Shown: positions 16,501-25,057, numbered from the stretch's first letter. The stretch is 64,000 bases of DNA from Candidatus Saccharimonadota bacterium (GCA_017561575.1 JAFZBS010000010.1:1-64000); one strand, 5' to 3'. The notes: a model not told the origin generated them from the sequence alone. A program made the numbers and translations.

Positions 16501-17808
16501 ATCCTTTTCCATTTCAGAATCCGTACCATCAGATTTCTCTGTCAATTCAAGCGCATTAATCGCATAAGCAAATGATTTATCGCCAGATTCCATGCGAACC
16601 TCCACTCTTCTATACAAATCATTCGCTCTACCAGTTGAATCAATCGTTACTTGCATACCAGAAAGCGACGCAACACCACCAGTCCCAGCCGCCATCATCT
16701 CGCTTGGACTCGTGCTACAGGCGCCCTGAACAGTGCAAAACTCTATTGCGAAATCAGTATCAGGTTTTCCGTATGGTAAATACACGACAAACATAAAAGT
16801 ATTATTATTTCTATCACCACCAATTGGTTTAGGCAGTTCAATTTCCGTTGAGCACATAAATTCCTTGCCGGTATTTTCCGGACAATAAACTACAAATGGT
16901 ACATTTTTTGATAGGTTGTTTGTAGCGGCAAATAATGCAGCGGACAATTTATTACCATTTTTAGCCGGATCATATACACCAATACTCAGCGTACTAGCAT
17001 CAATTTTTACAGAGTTTGGCTTATTTGCAAGAGTAGTATTGGAACTCGGTACCAAAAAAGCCGTCGCTCGGTTTGTCATGCTTCCAGTTGTCGGGCTACG
17101 AAGCTGTGCCATCGAAAAATTCTCTGCCGATTGAATCATTTCAAGTGCAATAGTCGGTGGGGTAGCCGCTTTTGTCAAATTTAATGGTTGAAAAGCTACA
17201 CGCATCCGAATACCATCATTCAAAATATTGCTGTAATTATAAATTTCGCCAACCCTGTCCGAAAACCAGCTAAATCTAATACTTTCAATATCATTTGCCC
17301 GCTGATTCGCTAGATCAACCTTTACCACCTTATAGGTAGTAGACGAAGAAAGACTTGCGCGATAGTCCGAAAGTATAGTATCAATCTTGGCACAAGTATA
17401 TGCCTGATTCATGTTGTTAGCTCCATCGCCGGTAGTTTCCCTAATCAAAACTTCACCACTCTGCTTTTTACCAATTCTCCCAAGAATATGCGCAACCATA
17501 TCACAATCCGCGTGAGATGGATGCATCCAGTACATAATATCTTCACACGTAACGCTATCGCCATCCGACATTTTGCCAGTATACGTAAAACCTTTTTCTA
17601 CACATGACCTATAATTTGCAAATGCTATTTTGGCATCCTCAATACCAGCCAAAGCCGCATCGTAAGCAGATTGAGACAAATCATCATTTGATGTCCTCGT
17701 CATCTCCGAAATAACATTAATAGCAAAACTCGACGCCACAATCACAAGAATCAACGTCGCAAAAGCTACAATATAAAATGATGCAGCACCTTTTCTAAAC
17801 CTGCCCAT
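13552..17808 (-). CDS. Giant pilin-like surface protein with tandem repeats, InlB-type repeats and Fibrobacter-type C-terminal domain
   Basis: 1418 residues. The N-terminus is PilX-like: a short basic leader, then a hydrophobic helix (about 8-34). Residues to about 500 form the passenger. Five repeats of about 80 residues follow (about 540-980; V-D-V-N...G-x-T-F-x-V-Y-x-x-G). Three Listeria-Bacteroides/InlB B repeats come next (about 985-1205; YNANGGTG, GWNTK, LYAQW). The last approximately 210 residues are a Fibrobacter succinogenes major paralogous domain (CWMVTNL, CPKGWRLPT, FWWTST, FIRCVKK). ATG 17808 is chosen because GGAGGTG lies 9 bases upstream. It overlaps the upstream pilin gene. 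Likely a pilus-tip or cell-contact adhesin (inference). Confidence 0.85.
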   Translation of the reverse strand: MGRFRKGAASFYIVAFATLILVIVASSFAINVISEMTRTSNDDLSQSAYDAALAGIEDAKIAFANYRSCVEKGFTYTGKMSDGDSVTCEDIMYWMHPSHADCDMVAHILGRIGKKQSGEVLIRETTGDGANNMNQAYTCAKIDTILSDYRASLSSSTTYKVVKVDLANQRANDIESIRFSWFSDRVGEIYNYSNILNDGIRMRVAFQPLNLTKAATPPTIALEMIQSAENFSMAQLRSPTTGSMTNRATAFLVPSSNTTLANKPNSVKIDASTLSIGVYDPAKNGNKLSAALFAATNNLSKNVPFVVYCPENTGKEFMCSTEIELPKPIGGDRNNNTFMFVVYLPYGKPDTDFAIEFCTVQGACSTSPSEMMAAGTGGVASLSGMQVTIDSTGRANDLYRRVEVRMESGDKSFAYAINALELTEKSDGTDSEMEKDMTVTSEYNTYTDLPDFSGVTTAMRSVRVYPRIDGVDYPAGSTDFKFDVYIDDSIVARNARTWSGNVRERSVVRVEAHSVEGYELVNGVISETISQNVTMKPEWVVAYYPVEVNTKIGSDVYDRGYEGFKYNIWLNNRLVGDGVEYYYNDHVKYNSIIKIQPIARAGRCTSEIVTMAIKRATTISVPWSGSCLPRLNVTTLIDGEPGPKDGFTFNVYMGEERTPLASNVTSFNQRLAAGSKIRVVANNVPGYDVSGGSTIEIARLEDDRTIQFKWVVKRYAVDVNPIIDDVVYEHGLTGYEFDVYLDGRKVATKVTDYYNTTGVPFGTRVTVKPYSVSGYVTSNIEKTVSNEALVLNPVWHRGKYKVDVNVIVNGTTYSHGVYGITFDVYVNGVLTANDVTDFYQDIDYGAKVRVKANNKSGFRITNGDMTKTVNGNISFSPIWASDTVSVYSFDVNSVVNGTEYSNGADGFTFSAYVSGNRVASNVIDLSAGVVGGSIVRIIANEKNSYTLTNGDDTKTANGALVFKPTWTRNTTTINYNGNGGSGSVASQVLYGGESVALRGNAFTWAGHTFTGWNTKANGTGTSYSAGNIYVAPQTLNNVVTLYAQWRESPKVTIAYNANGGTGTVASHTVFSGTAVTIKANGFSRNGYVFKGWNTKANGSGTGFSAGQSWTPIYETSTTVTLYAQWEVNAVVTIVYNANGGTGTVSSHSVNSGSAITIKANGFTRSGFTFNGWNTKPDGTGTSFAAGQSWTPNYSTSTEVILYANWNYNGTYIQDLTLATCQSNARNDSMTVADRRDNNLYKVRYIGSGDSARCWMVTNLKIAPGTTVTSALSNVTSDYKIPTRNCRNDSTGCTVSGADGSGNQTVYYNYCAATAGTICNHDEQGTYSVDICPKGWRLPTRTEATNVARFSALFSPVRSSATVVDNNTAAGDGFWWTSTYCCRSSWGNRQYLLHYSGGLSTTSSWNERNYQHFIRCVKK

Positions 17809-18775
17809 TGCTGTTCTCACCTCCCGTTGCCCTTGCGGCAAAACTAAACTTATTTATTGCACAATAATCCAAATTCCCTTCATAATCATTTGGCGCCGAA
17901 CAAGATTTACCTTGTGCGATAATATTGATGCCACCATCAATCGTACCAAGTACAAATGAAATCGGATAAAGCGCACCATCATTCTCTTTACTGACAGCCG
18001 GCTTTGCAACTAGCAAATCATACAGAGCCATATTGTCCTCACCTCTAGATGCCAACAAATAAACCGGATCCTCTTCAAGTTTACCATCACCAATATTGCG
18101 AATATCTACCACATTGTTATAGAATAAACTATTTTCAGTTGTTCTATTAGTAATATATTTAAGTCGCGACTCCTCGTCAGAAGATTTATAATCTGGATAA
18201 ACCGTTGCAATGCAAACGCTTCTAGTATCATCACGAACTTTCAATAATCTAAACGGTCTCGATTCGTCGCCTTCGCTTCCTCTCACGGCTCCACCATTAT
18301 AAACCAGTTGCGCCCATTCATTCCCTTTTTCATTAAAACTTGCTTCCGTCGAATCGTAATATCCGGTATTCCAAATATAAGAATATGTCCCAGTACAGAA
18401 TACACCATAAATCGGCAAATTCGCCAACGTTTGTGCATGGCTCGTACCCTGATGCAAAGTCACCGTAGAATATTTTGTTACGGACACAAAATTAAATGCT
18501 TCATCGTCTTCGCATTTTTGCCTCTCGTTTACATCCTCAAAAATTTCCGCACAAAGGCCAATCAAAGTCTTAGAAGTAGTACCTTGTATTGCAACTTTAA
18601 AATCGTCTACGATATCCATCCCAATTGTATTAACCTGCCCCAAAGTATTGCCACGGCGATATGCCACCACCGCATTATTAATAACTAAAACAATAGAAAG
18701 CGACAAAACCCCTACAAAAACCATCGAAATAGATAGTTCCACCATAGTAAAACCTCTTTTTAGGGATTTCTTCAT
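17795..18775 (-). CDS. Type IV pilin-like protein (PilW-like)
   Basis: 326 residues. It has a prepilin leader with cleavage at RG-FTMVELSISM (residues about 6-16) and a hydrophobic helix to about residue 35. The rest is a polar Ser/Thr/Asp-rich extracellular part. The start is ATG 18775, where TGC-TATAAT (18787-18782) ends six bases upstream (leaderless). A longer frame to 18874 has no support. It lies between another pilin gene and the giant pilin-like gene, as minor pilins do. Length and position fit a minor pilin. Confidence 0.85.
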   Translation of the reverse strand: MKKSLKRGFTMVELSISMVFVGVLSLSIVLVINNAVVAYRRGNTLGQVNTIGMDIVDDFKVAIQGTTSKTLIGLCAEIFEDVNERQKCEDDEAFNFVSVTKYSTVTLHQGTSHAQTLANLPIYGVFCTGTYSYIWNTGYYDSTEASFNEKGNEWAQLVYNGGAVRGSEGDESRPFRLLKVRDDTRSVCIATVYPDYKSSDEESRLKYITNRTTENSLFYNNVVDIRNIGDGKLEEDPVYLLASRGEDNMALYDLLVAKPAVSKENDGALYPISFVLGTIDGGINIIAQGKSCSAPNDYEGNLDYCAINKFSFAARATGGENSNGQV

Positions 18776-18806
18776 ATTCTTATTATAGCATAATCTTTTC
18801 ATACCA

Positions 18807-19601
18807 CTACTTTTTGCACCGATTATCGGAACTATCCAATCCAACCAACTCAACGCCAGAAGCATTTCTAGCATTCTTTATTAATCTTACATTCCATCTC
18901 TGACTGCTTTTCTTACCATAACCTTCGGTATTCACACAAAAATCTACTTCTTGCAGCTTAAAGCTTTCTAGCTTACTCGTTAGAAGTACGCTCATCACAT
19001 TTTTATTTGTACTCGAATTTTTTAAAGTATAATTCACTTCAATTGGCTGTTCATAATAAAGTGTCGTTATCGTCCCAGAACGCGGATGCCTTGCAATCAA
19101 AATTGAACCTTTGAAAGCCGTCCCATTTGTTGTCGTATCAATCGAAGCATCCCAAGTTGGCACATATCGTTCCGCCATGCCAGCAAGTTCTGCCTTGTAA
19201 CCACTTCCAACTCTGTTAATAATAACCACATTTGCCTGGACCGCACTCAGCATCGAAGCTGCATCACCAGTTCCAGTCCCCACACTATCGCCTACAACAT
19301 CATACACAAAAAACGCTTGCTGATTACTAATTGCATTACCACCAAGATCCGTCTTTTCGCCAACTGTGATTAGTTTACCATAAATTGCATAATCACTACG
19401 TCCGTCACCAATACTCTGCGGGTTGGCAACTTGTGAATATACACTTCTCAAAAACTCCGCAAAGTTTTGTGTCGAATCATTAAATCTCTGCTGTCTAATC
19501 GAATTTTGCGTCATACCAAACACGCTCGCCATCAGAAGTGCAGTCACCGCCAAAAACAGCATTATCTCTATCAGTGTAAAACCATTCCGTTTATGCTTCA
19601 T
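18807..19601 (-). CDS. Type IV pilin-like protein (PilV/GspH-like)
   Basis: 264 residues. Class III prepilin signal MKHKRNG-FTLIEIMLFL with Glu at +5 of the mature protein, then a hydrophobic helix to about residue 30. A beta-rich extracellular domain follows, with Cys residues near the C-terminus. Leaderless: TGA-TATAAT then six bases (gtaatt) to ATG. First of three secreted pilin-like genes in a row, so likely part of one fibre. Confidence 0.85.
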   Translation of the reverse strand: MKHKRNGFTLIEIMLFLAVTALLMASVFGMTQNSIRQQRFNDSTQNFAEFLRSVYSQVANPQSIGDGRSDYAIYGKLITVGEKTDLGGNAISNQQAFFVYDVVGDSVGTGTGDAASMLSAVQANVVIINRVGSGYKAELAGMAERYVPTWDASIDTTTNGTAFKGSILIARHPRSGTITTLYYEQPIEVNYTLKNSSTNKNVMSVLLTSKLESFKLQEVDFCVNTEGYGKKSSQRWNVRLIKNARNASGVELVGLDSSDNRCKK

Positions 19602-19613
19602 AATTACATTATA

Positions 19614-20045
19614 TCACTTATTTGGAAATAAATACCTTATCCACTTATCAAAATTGGAATACTCTGTTTTGGTAGTATCATCCGTATCTTCAACTATTTT
19701 ATGTTTATTCTTTGCTTCCTCAGAGTTTTCCGGCAAATAAACCATATGCTCTCCGGGAAACTGTTTGTTGGCACTTCTCCGAGCTAGTAGCTCTTGATAC
19801 TCCGCAGAACTATAATACTCATTCTCGAGTTCAGCCAGTTCCACTTCAACTTCGAGCAGCTGCAAAGTTTTACGTTCTGAATTTAATTTGTCAGTAAGCG
19901 CCCAATTCCTCTCCATTGCAACAACAGACTGATAAGTCCATACGAGGCACATCATAACAGCCAAAATTAATACCACATTTTCAATGGACATTCCGTGTTT
20001 CAACCAATACTGAAACCTCCTTAGCCTCGTCGCTATCTTAGTCAT
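19614..20045 (-). CDS. FtsB/DivIC-like septum formation protein
   Basis: 143 residues. Basic cytoplasmic start, one transmembrane helix (about 21-42), then a coiled coil (about 50-80; LNSERKTLQLLEVEVELAEL). An ARR-x(5)-FPGEHMVYLPE segment follows, close to the AR...PGE pattern of DivIC/FtsB proteins, then an acidic tail. It probably acts with FtsL/FtsQ in division. Leaderless: TGA-TATAAT + six bases + ATG. It sits 12 bases upstream of the pilin genes. Confidence 0.7.
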   Translation of the reverse strand: MTKIATRLRRFQYWLKHGMSIENVVLILAVMMCLVWTYQSVVAMERNWALTDKLNSERKTLQLLEVEVELAELENEYYSSAEYQELLARRSANKQFPGEHMVYLPENSEEAKNKHKIVEDTDDTTKTEYSNFDKWIRYLFPNK

Positions 20046-20068
20046 GCTTATATTATATCACAACAAAA

Positions 20069-20145
20069 TGGTCGGGGTACTTGGATTCGAACCAAGGACA
20101 CTGCGTGTATAAGACGCATGCTCTGACCAGCTGAGCTATACCCCG
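20069..20145 (-). tRNA. tRNA-Ile(UAU)
   Basis: Full cloverleaf: acceptor CGGGGTA/TACCCCG, anticodon stem TGCGT/ACGCA, loop CTTATAC (anticodon TAT), T-arm CTTGG/CCAAG, encoded CCA. A UAU anticodon reading AUA is rare in bacteria, which usually use a lysidine-modified CAU. Confidence 0.9.
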
Positions 20146-20177
20146 ACTACCATATATTATACCATAAATATCACAAT

Positions 20178-20239
20178 AAAAAACCCGCTAGATTAGTTTT
20201 ATCCGCACAAAGCGTCATTCAAAACCAATCAGCGGGCTT
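20178..20239 (-). terminator. Terminator of the 67-residue gene
   Basis: Inverted repeat pairing AGCCCGCTGATTGGTTTT with AAAACTAATCTAGCGGGTT (imperfect), ending in a T-run on the minus strand. Confidence 0.65.
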
Positions 20240-20247
20240 AATACAAA

Positions 20248-20451
20248 CTATTTCTTCTTAAGAGTAAGGAATCCGTTGCGTGGATTTTCACAAACCATGC
20301 GATCTGCTGGCAAATCACAAGGAGTACCCTTGCCACCATTTGCATCCTTGGTGAAGAAATAAATAGTCTGTGGTTTGCCGCCACGAAGAGTTACTTCAGA
20401 TTTATGTAGATAATATTTCACACCTTTACCGTTAGTATGTTCGTAAGCCAT
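20248..20451 (-). CDS. Conserved-looking small protein of unknown function
   Basis: 67 residues, MAYEHTNGKGVKYYLHKS at the start and NPRNGFLTLKKK at the end. It looks beta-rich with two Cys in its C-terminal half (TPCDLP, MVCENP). It has a strong AAGGAGG site, its own consensus-type promoter and a terminator, all signs of a well expressed single gene. Similar short proteins are common in Saccharibacteria in my recollection, but no function is known to me. Confidence 0.8.
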   Translation of the reverse strand: MAYEHTNGKGVKYYLHKSEVTLRGGKPQTIYFFTKDANGGKGTPCDLPADRMVCENPRNGFLTLKKK

Positions 20452-20482
20452 TCTAGCTTCCTCCTTAAGTTAATATAATTCT

Positions 20483-20511
20483 ATCTTATGACTAGCCTCA
20501 TCAATTGTCAA
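20483..20511 (-). promoter_or_regulatory. Promoter of the 67-residue gene
   Basis: TTGACA (20511-20506), 17-base spacer, TAAGAT (20488-20483), then a 5' leader with AAGGAGG. Confidence 0.7.
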
Positions 20512-20538
20512 GGGGTTTTCTAGACATTTTCAAGAGAT

Positions 20539-21264
20539 TTACACAAATAATAGGGATAACCGGAGTATTGCCCAAATCAAGAATCTGATAAAAATTACAA
20601 CAATTAAGATAAGCGTTATTAAAATCATAAAACCGGTAAGCGACGGCGCCCACACTGGCGAAGCATAATTCTTTCGATAAAGCTCCGTCGAAGGAAGCAC
20701 CGCAATAATTTTATCCGTCAGCTCATCTGCCGCTGGATATTTAGCAATCTCATCTAGCATGCAATTGATAAATTCCGGCGAACTCCAACTCCAACCATTT
20801 TGAATCGCCCGCGCCCGACACACTTCACCGGCCAGTCCATACACATTACCATTTGGATTCGTGTCATCGGCTACAATCTTCTCTGCTTCGGCAAGTGCTT
20901 TAGTTGCAGCCCTCAGATACTGATGTTCCAAATAAAACGGGCCCGTCCCAAAAGTTACCTTTGATACGCCATTCTCTTCAACCACATTTATCACGATATT
21001 CGAAAACACAAACTCCTTCAAATCAACCAAAGCTTGCCTGAGCTCTGCATCCGTCGCTTCCATATCCTCGTCTGATTCATTCTCACTAATTGACGCATCA
21101 ACAGACAAAACTTTTCCGCGTAGCTCTGTCATTCTGATATGGTCAAGCCTCAACAAAGTTGCATCAATTGGCAAAAGCAAAATCACAATCAAGATAAGCA
21201 TCCAAGTTTTTACCTTGACGCGCCACTTTCTCTTCTTGATTATCTCTTTTAGCTTTCCACCCAT
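20539..21264 (-). CDS. Two-helix membrane protein, LemA-like layout, unknown function
   Basis: 241 residues. A very basic N-terminus is followed by a transmembrane helix (about 20-38). A polar, mostly helical region (about 40-205) has two Cys pairs (VCRARAI, FINCML), and a second helix lies at about 211-238. The long central part is probably outside the membrane. The start follows TATAAT boxes in the 20-base gap after aspS, with no Shine-Dalgarno. No family recognised. Confidence 0.65.
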   Translation of the reverse strand: MGGKLKEIIKKRKWRVKVKTWMLILIVILLLPIDATLLRLDHIRMTELRGKVLSVDASISENESDEDMEATDAELRQALVDLKEFVFSNIVINVVEENGVSKVTFGTGPFYLEHQYLRAATKALAEAEKIVADDTNPNGNVYGLAGEVCRARAIQNGWSWSSPEFINCMLDEIAKYPAADELTDKIIAVLPSTELYRKNYASPVWAPSLTGFMILITLILIVVIFIRFLIWAILRLSLLFV

Positions 21265-21283
21265 ATATAATATATATTATACA

Positions 21284-23080
21284 CTATTCTTCCGGAATTA
21301 TCGCAAGATGCGCCTCATCAAGTTGCACTTGATCAACTTCAGAAGGCGAATTCATCATCAAATCCACACCGTTACCATTCTTTGGAAATGCCACGATGTC
21401 GCGGATATTTTCTTCATCCTCGAGTACCATAAAAATCCGGTCAAGCCCTGGCGCAGCACCCGCATGCGGCGGTGCGCCAAACTTAAATGCTGAAAGCATC
21501 CCACCAAATCTTGCCTCAACATATTCATTATTGTAACCCAGTATATTAAATACCTTATACATGATTTCCGGATTATAGTTTCGTACCGCACCAGAAGCCA
21601 CTTCGTAGCCATTCATCACCATATCATACTGATCAGCTACAATAGCAAGTTTCTCCTCCGTACTCTCAGCCTTTTCGAGCGCTTCCATTCCACCTTTTGG
21701 CATTGAGAATGGATTGTGACCAAAATCTAGCTTCTTATTTTTTTCGTCCCATTCATAAAACGGAAAGTCCACTACCCAAGTCAAAGCCACTTCTTTATTA
21801 TCCTTCATTCCCAAATGATCTGCAAATGCGATTCTAAGCTGACCTAGCACTTTATTTACCTTTGCTCTTTCGTCCGCCCCAAAGAATACCGCATCACCTT
21901 CTTTCGCTCCAGTCTTTTTACGTACTGCCGCAATTTCTTCTGCGCTCATAAATTTCAAAATCGGCGATTTCTCTCCCTCAGCTGTATATAATATATATGC
22001 TAGTCCACCAGCGCCCAACTTTCTAGCCTGTTCGGTAAACTCATCGATTTCTCGGCGAGTCAAGGCGGCAGCGCCTTTAACACACAAAGCCTTCACACAA
22101 GGTTGCTTAAATACCTTAAAATCCGTCTTTTCAAACACATCAGTAAGTTCAATCAGTTCCATCCCATACCGAAGATCCGGTTTATCTACACCATAATTTT
22201 CCATTGCCACCTCAAACGGCAACCTTGGCACTGTCTCGCCTTCAGGAATATACTTCTTCGCTACTTCACTTTTACAAACTAGTTTCTTCCCTGCAAATTC
22301 CTTTACTAATTTTTCATAAAGTGGCTGAATTTCCTTGCGTACTATTTCACCATCGTCCACAAATGCCATCTCAAAATCTAGCTGATAAAAATCACCATAA
22401 AGCCTGTCCGCCCTCGGGTCTTCATCGCGGAAACACGGTGCAATTTGGAAATACTTCTCTACTCCACCTACCATTAAAAGCTGCTTAAACTGCTGCGGAG
22501 CCTGCGGCAGAGCATAAAACTTCCCCGGATGCAACCTCGATGGCACTAGAAAATCTCTCGCTCCTTCCGGCGATGAGTTAGCAAGAATTGGCGTCGTTAT
22601 TTCAGTAAACCCTCTGTCATACATATAATTCCTAATAAAACGATAGAACTCACTGCGCCTCTTTAATCTCTTTTGCATAGACGGTCGCCTAAGATCAAGG
22701 TATCTATACTTTAATCTCATTTCTTCGGATGATTGCAAACCATCATCGTGTGTGTTCACTGGCAATGGTTCACTGCGGTTCAAAAGAGTTAATTCCGATA
22801 CAACCAGTTCAATTTCGCCCGTCGGGATATTCGGATTCACAAGCTCTGGATCACGCCTCCGCATCTTACCAACAACCCTCAGTACAAATTCGTCCCTAAC
22901 AGTCTCAGCCAATTTAAAAGCCGCTTCAGTCTCCGGTGTCACCACAAGCTGCACAATTCCTCTACTATCTCTCAGGTCAATAAAAATCAAACCACCGTGA
23001 TCGCGTCTGGAATTCACCCAGCCTTCCACCATTACTTCTTTACCCAAAAAATCACTTAAATTATCAGTATAGATTCTCAT
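21284..23080 (-). CDS. aspS: Aspartyl-tRNA synthetase, bacterial type
   Basis: 598 residues, the usual bacterial length. N-terminal OB anticodon-binding domain (VEGWVNSRRDHGGLIFIDLR). Class II motif 2 (FRDEDPRADR), an inserted GAD domain (about 280-400), and motif 3 (GAAPGLDRIFMVL). It charges tRNA with Asp, possibly also tRNA-Asn if the cell uses GatCAB. A TGA-TATAAT box lies 7 bases before ATG, so it is nearly leaderless. Confidence 0.96.
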   Translation of the reverse strand: MRIYTDNLSDFLGKEVMVEGWVNSRRDHGGLIFIDLRDSRGIVQLVVTPETEAAFKLAETVRDEFVLRVVGKMRRRDPELVNPNIPTGEIELVVSELTLLNRSEPLPVNTHDDGLQSSEEMRLKYRYLDLRRPSMQKRLKRRSEFYRFIRNYMYDRGFTEITTPILANSSPEGARDFLVPSRLHPGKFYALPQAPQQFKQLLMVGGVEKYFQIAPCFRDEDPRADRLYGDFYQLDFEMAFVDDGEIVRKEIQPLYEKLVKEFAGKKLVCKSEVAKKYIPEGETVPRLPFEVAMENYGVDKPDLRYGMELIELTDVFEKTDFKVFKQPCVKALCVKGAAALTRREIDEFTEQARKLGAGGLAYILYTAEGEKSPILKFMSAEEIAAVRKKTGAKEGDAVFFGADERAKVNKVLGQLRIAFADHLGMKDNKEVALTWVVDFPFYEWDEKNKKLDFGHNPFSMPKGGMEALEKAESTEEKLAIVADQYDMVMNGYEVASGAVRNYNPEIMYKVFNILGYNNEYVEARFGGMLSAFKFGAPPHAGAAPGLDRIFMVLEDEENIRDIVAFPKNGNGVDLMMNSPSEVDQVQLDEAHLAIIPEE

Positions 23081-23093
23081 ATTATATATTATA

Positions 23094-23672
23094 TCACATT
23101 CCCAGTAAAAACTCGAGTAACATCTCTACCGTAAAGAAGCCTCTAAGTTTCCCATTCTTATCGAGTACCAAAAAATAATACCCATTTGTTCTTACAATCT
23201 CATCCACCACAAATTTTAGCGTATCACCAGCGTGCAAATAATTCACTCTCTTATCTATATATTTTTTCGCCTTATCCGCCTTGCGTATTTCAAGTGCATT
23301 CAAAGCTTCTGTATGTATTACCCCCACTACCTTACCAAAACTATCCTCAACCGGAAAATTTGTAAATCCTGATTTGTAAAGCTTGTCGAGAACTAAAGGC
23401 CCCAATACTTCATTTTCTTGCACAAATACCATTTTTTCTCTTGGCACCATCAAATCATCCACGGTTCGCTCATCAAAACTCATAATTGCCGCAATTTTCT
23501 TCCTGTCCTGCGATGACAATACCGATTTCGGCGTACGTTGTATCACGCCCACAAAATCTTCCAAAGTCTTTGGTGCATAAGGTTTTGGCTTTTCCACTTC
23601 CTTCTTTTCTCGATATTTTTCGAGCTTCGGGTCTATCAACTTAACTATCTTTTGCAAAAAACTATGCCACAT
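23094..23672 (-). CDS. CBS-domain protein (truncated CorC/HlyC-like)
   Basis: 192 residues. A charged N-terminus leads into two CBS motifs (about 65-190) preceded by SFDERTVDDLMVPREKMV, the entry sequence of CorB/CorC-type proteins. The membrane DUF21 region and the C-terminal transporter-associated domain of that family are missing, so only the nucleotide-sensing module remains. It may regulate a partner by binding adenosine nucleotides. It is divergent from the DsbA-like gene; -10 TATAAT lies 9 bases before ATG. Confidence 0.8.
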   Translation of the reverse strand: MWHSFLQKIVKLIDPKLEKYREKKEVEKPKPYAPKTLEDFVGVIQRTPKSVLSSQDRKKIAAIMSFDERTVDDLMVPREKMVFVQENEVLGPLVLDKLYKSGFTNFPVEDSFGKVVGVIHTEALNALEIRKADKAKKYIDKRVNYLHAGDTLKFVVDEIVRTNGYYFLVLDKNGKLRGFFTVEMLLEFLLGM

Positions 23673-23702
23673 GCTAGAATAATTATATCACAAAGGAGTT
23701 TT

Positions 23703-24470
23703 ATGAAGAAAAATAAAGGGTTTAATACCGGTGGCGTTATTGTAGTCGTCGCCGTAGCCGTGCTACTAATCATTGCAACCATTATAATCAATAAGGCAAA
23801 TAGTGAATCCACCAACTTCAAGGAGTATGATTTTAATACCATCATTGAGCCAAGTGACGACAATGGTCAAATTGGTGACAATGTCAAAGGCGACAAAAAC
23901 GCACCCGTTTTAATTTTTGAATATGCCGATTTCCAATGCGGCTATTGCGCTCGTATGAACATTTGGTTAAACGACCTCATCGAAGAGTTGGATGGCAAAC
24001 TAGCCATAGTTTATCGTAGCTACATTTTGTCCTATCATCAAAACGGCACAGCTGCCGCTTCCGCCGCCGAAGCCGCCGGACTCCAAGGATATTGGAAGCC
24101 ATACGCCGACAAGCTTTTCAACGAGCAAGCCGAATGGAGCGAAGCCTCTGCTTCCGAACGCACGGAACTTTTTGATAAATATTTTACGGAAGTAACTAAA
24201 GGCAAAGGCGACCTCGAAAAATTCAATTCCGACCTAGCTTCAAAACAAGTTTCTGACAAAATATCTTTTGATATGGGCATCGGAAAACGTCTCGGCACCA
24301 TTACCGGCACTCCTTCTCTTTTTATTGATGGCAAGCTTATTGATTTTGGCAACAAAAACGGCAGTTCTATTACGGTTAATGGCGAAACCTTTAGTTGGGA
24401 TGAGCCAGTTTCTTCTACCGAAGATTTCAAGCAACTCATCAAAGACATTGTAAAAGCAAAACTAAAATAA
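23703..24470 (+). CDS. Membrane-anchored DsbA-like thiol oxidoreductase
   Basis: 255 residues. An N-terminal membrane anchor (about 11-31), then a thioredoxin-fold DsbA domain with active site FQCGYCARM (Cys at about 79 and 82) and the cis-Pro loop GTPSLFIDG. It should form disulfides in secreted proteins such as the Cys-repeat protein at 9012-10967. ATG 23703 is chosen over a longer frame because AAAGGAG precedes it and the anchor starts there. Ends at a terminator. Confidence 0.92.
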   Translation: MKKNKGFNTGGVIVVVAVAVLLIIATIIINKANSESTNFKEYDFNTIIEPSDDNGQIGDNVKGDKNAPVLIFEYADFQCGYCARMNIWLNDLIEELDGKLAIVYRSYILSYHQNGTAAASAAEAAGLQGYWKPYADKLFNEQAEWSEASASERTELFDKYFTEVTKGKGDLEKFNSDLASKQVSDKISFDMGIGKRLGTITGTPSLFIDGKLIDFGNKNGSSITVNGETFSWDEPVSSTEDFKQLIKDIVKAKLK

Positions 24471-24493
24471 GCCCCGAGGGGGGCTTATTTTAT
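24466..24493 (+). terminator. Terminator after the DsbA-like gene
   Basis: AAGCCCC/GGGGCTT stem with loop GAGG, followed by ATTTTA. Confidence 0.85.
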
Positions 24494-24743
24494 ATTTCGA
24501 TAAACTCTTGCCATTCGGCTGGAGCTATCGCTGACTTTCGCGTATTTGTGCGCTTTAGTCTTCTTGTGATACGCATGTATCGAATATTCTCCTTAATGTC
24601 CATCGTTCTCGACCATGCCTAACAATCATAATAATCGACCAGACCATTAGGTTGCCCACCTCGCAGAATATTTGGGAATTTAATGAACGATAGTTTAAAT
24701 TCTATCAAACATTCCACCACATTGCAAGCATTACTTTTACAAT

Positions 24744-25020
24744 TTACCGAGTGTTATTCGCAATACAACGAACATAAAGACCTAGAGTCCTATTATTATG
24801 AGAATAGCCCAAGAATTTATTATTAATACTGTTATATGTCAATAAATAACTATTCTCAACACTGCGCGACGAGCTAGTCCACCAATTTCCATTTTCTGTT
24901 TCATCTATAAGCAGTACCTGGTCCACTTGGCAAATGCCAACCATTTGGACATGTCTAAAGTCACCCTTTGCACAAAATCTATTATATCCAATAAACCTAA
25001 CATGTATAACCTGACCTGTA
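24744..25020 (-). pseudogene. Remnant of a Fibrobacter-type surface protein C-terminus
   Basis: On the minus strand three frame-shifted pieces follow the order of the domain at 13552-14190: VRFIGYNRFCAKG (cf. KVRYIGSGDSARC), then TCPNGWHLPSG ending at a stop (cf. ICPKGWRLPT), then NGNWWTSSSRS...YVRCIA (cf. GFWWTST...FIRCVKK). The upstream half is absent. The piece 24494-24743 holds no convincing gene; one 37-codon frame (24490-24603, minus) is too weak to call. Confidence 0.75.
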
Positions 25021-25057
25021 TATATTACATATACAAATCAAAAATCAAGCAATAGAT

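Noticed and set aside
23538-23702. N-terminal extension of the DsbA-like protein
   Set aside because: Overlaps the divergent CBS gene; the ribosome site and membrane anchor point to ATG 23703.
24490-24603. 37-codon minus-strand ORF (MDIKENIRYMR...)
   Set aside because: Overlaps the dsbA terminator, no ribosome site, next to a pseudogene; too weak.
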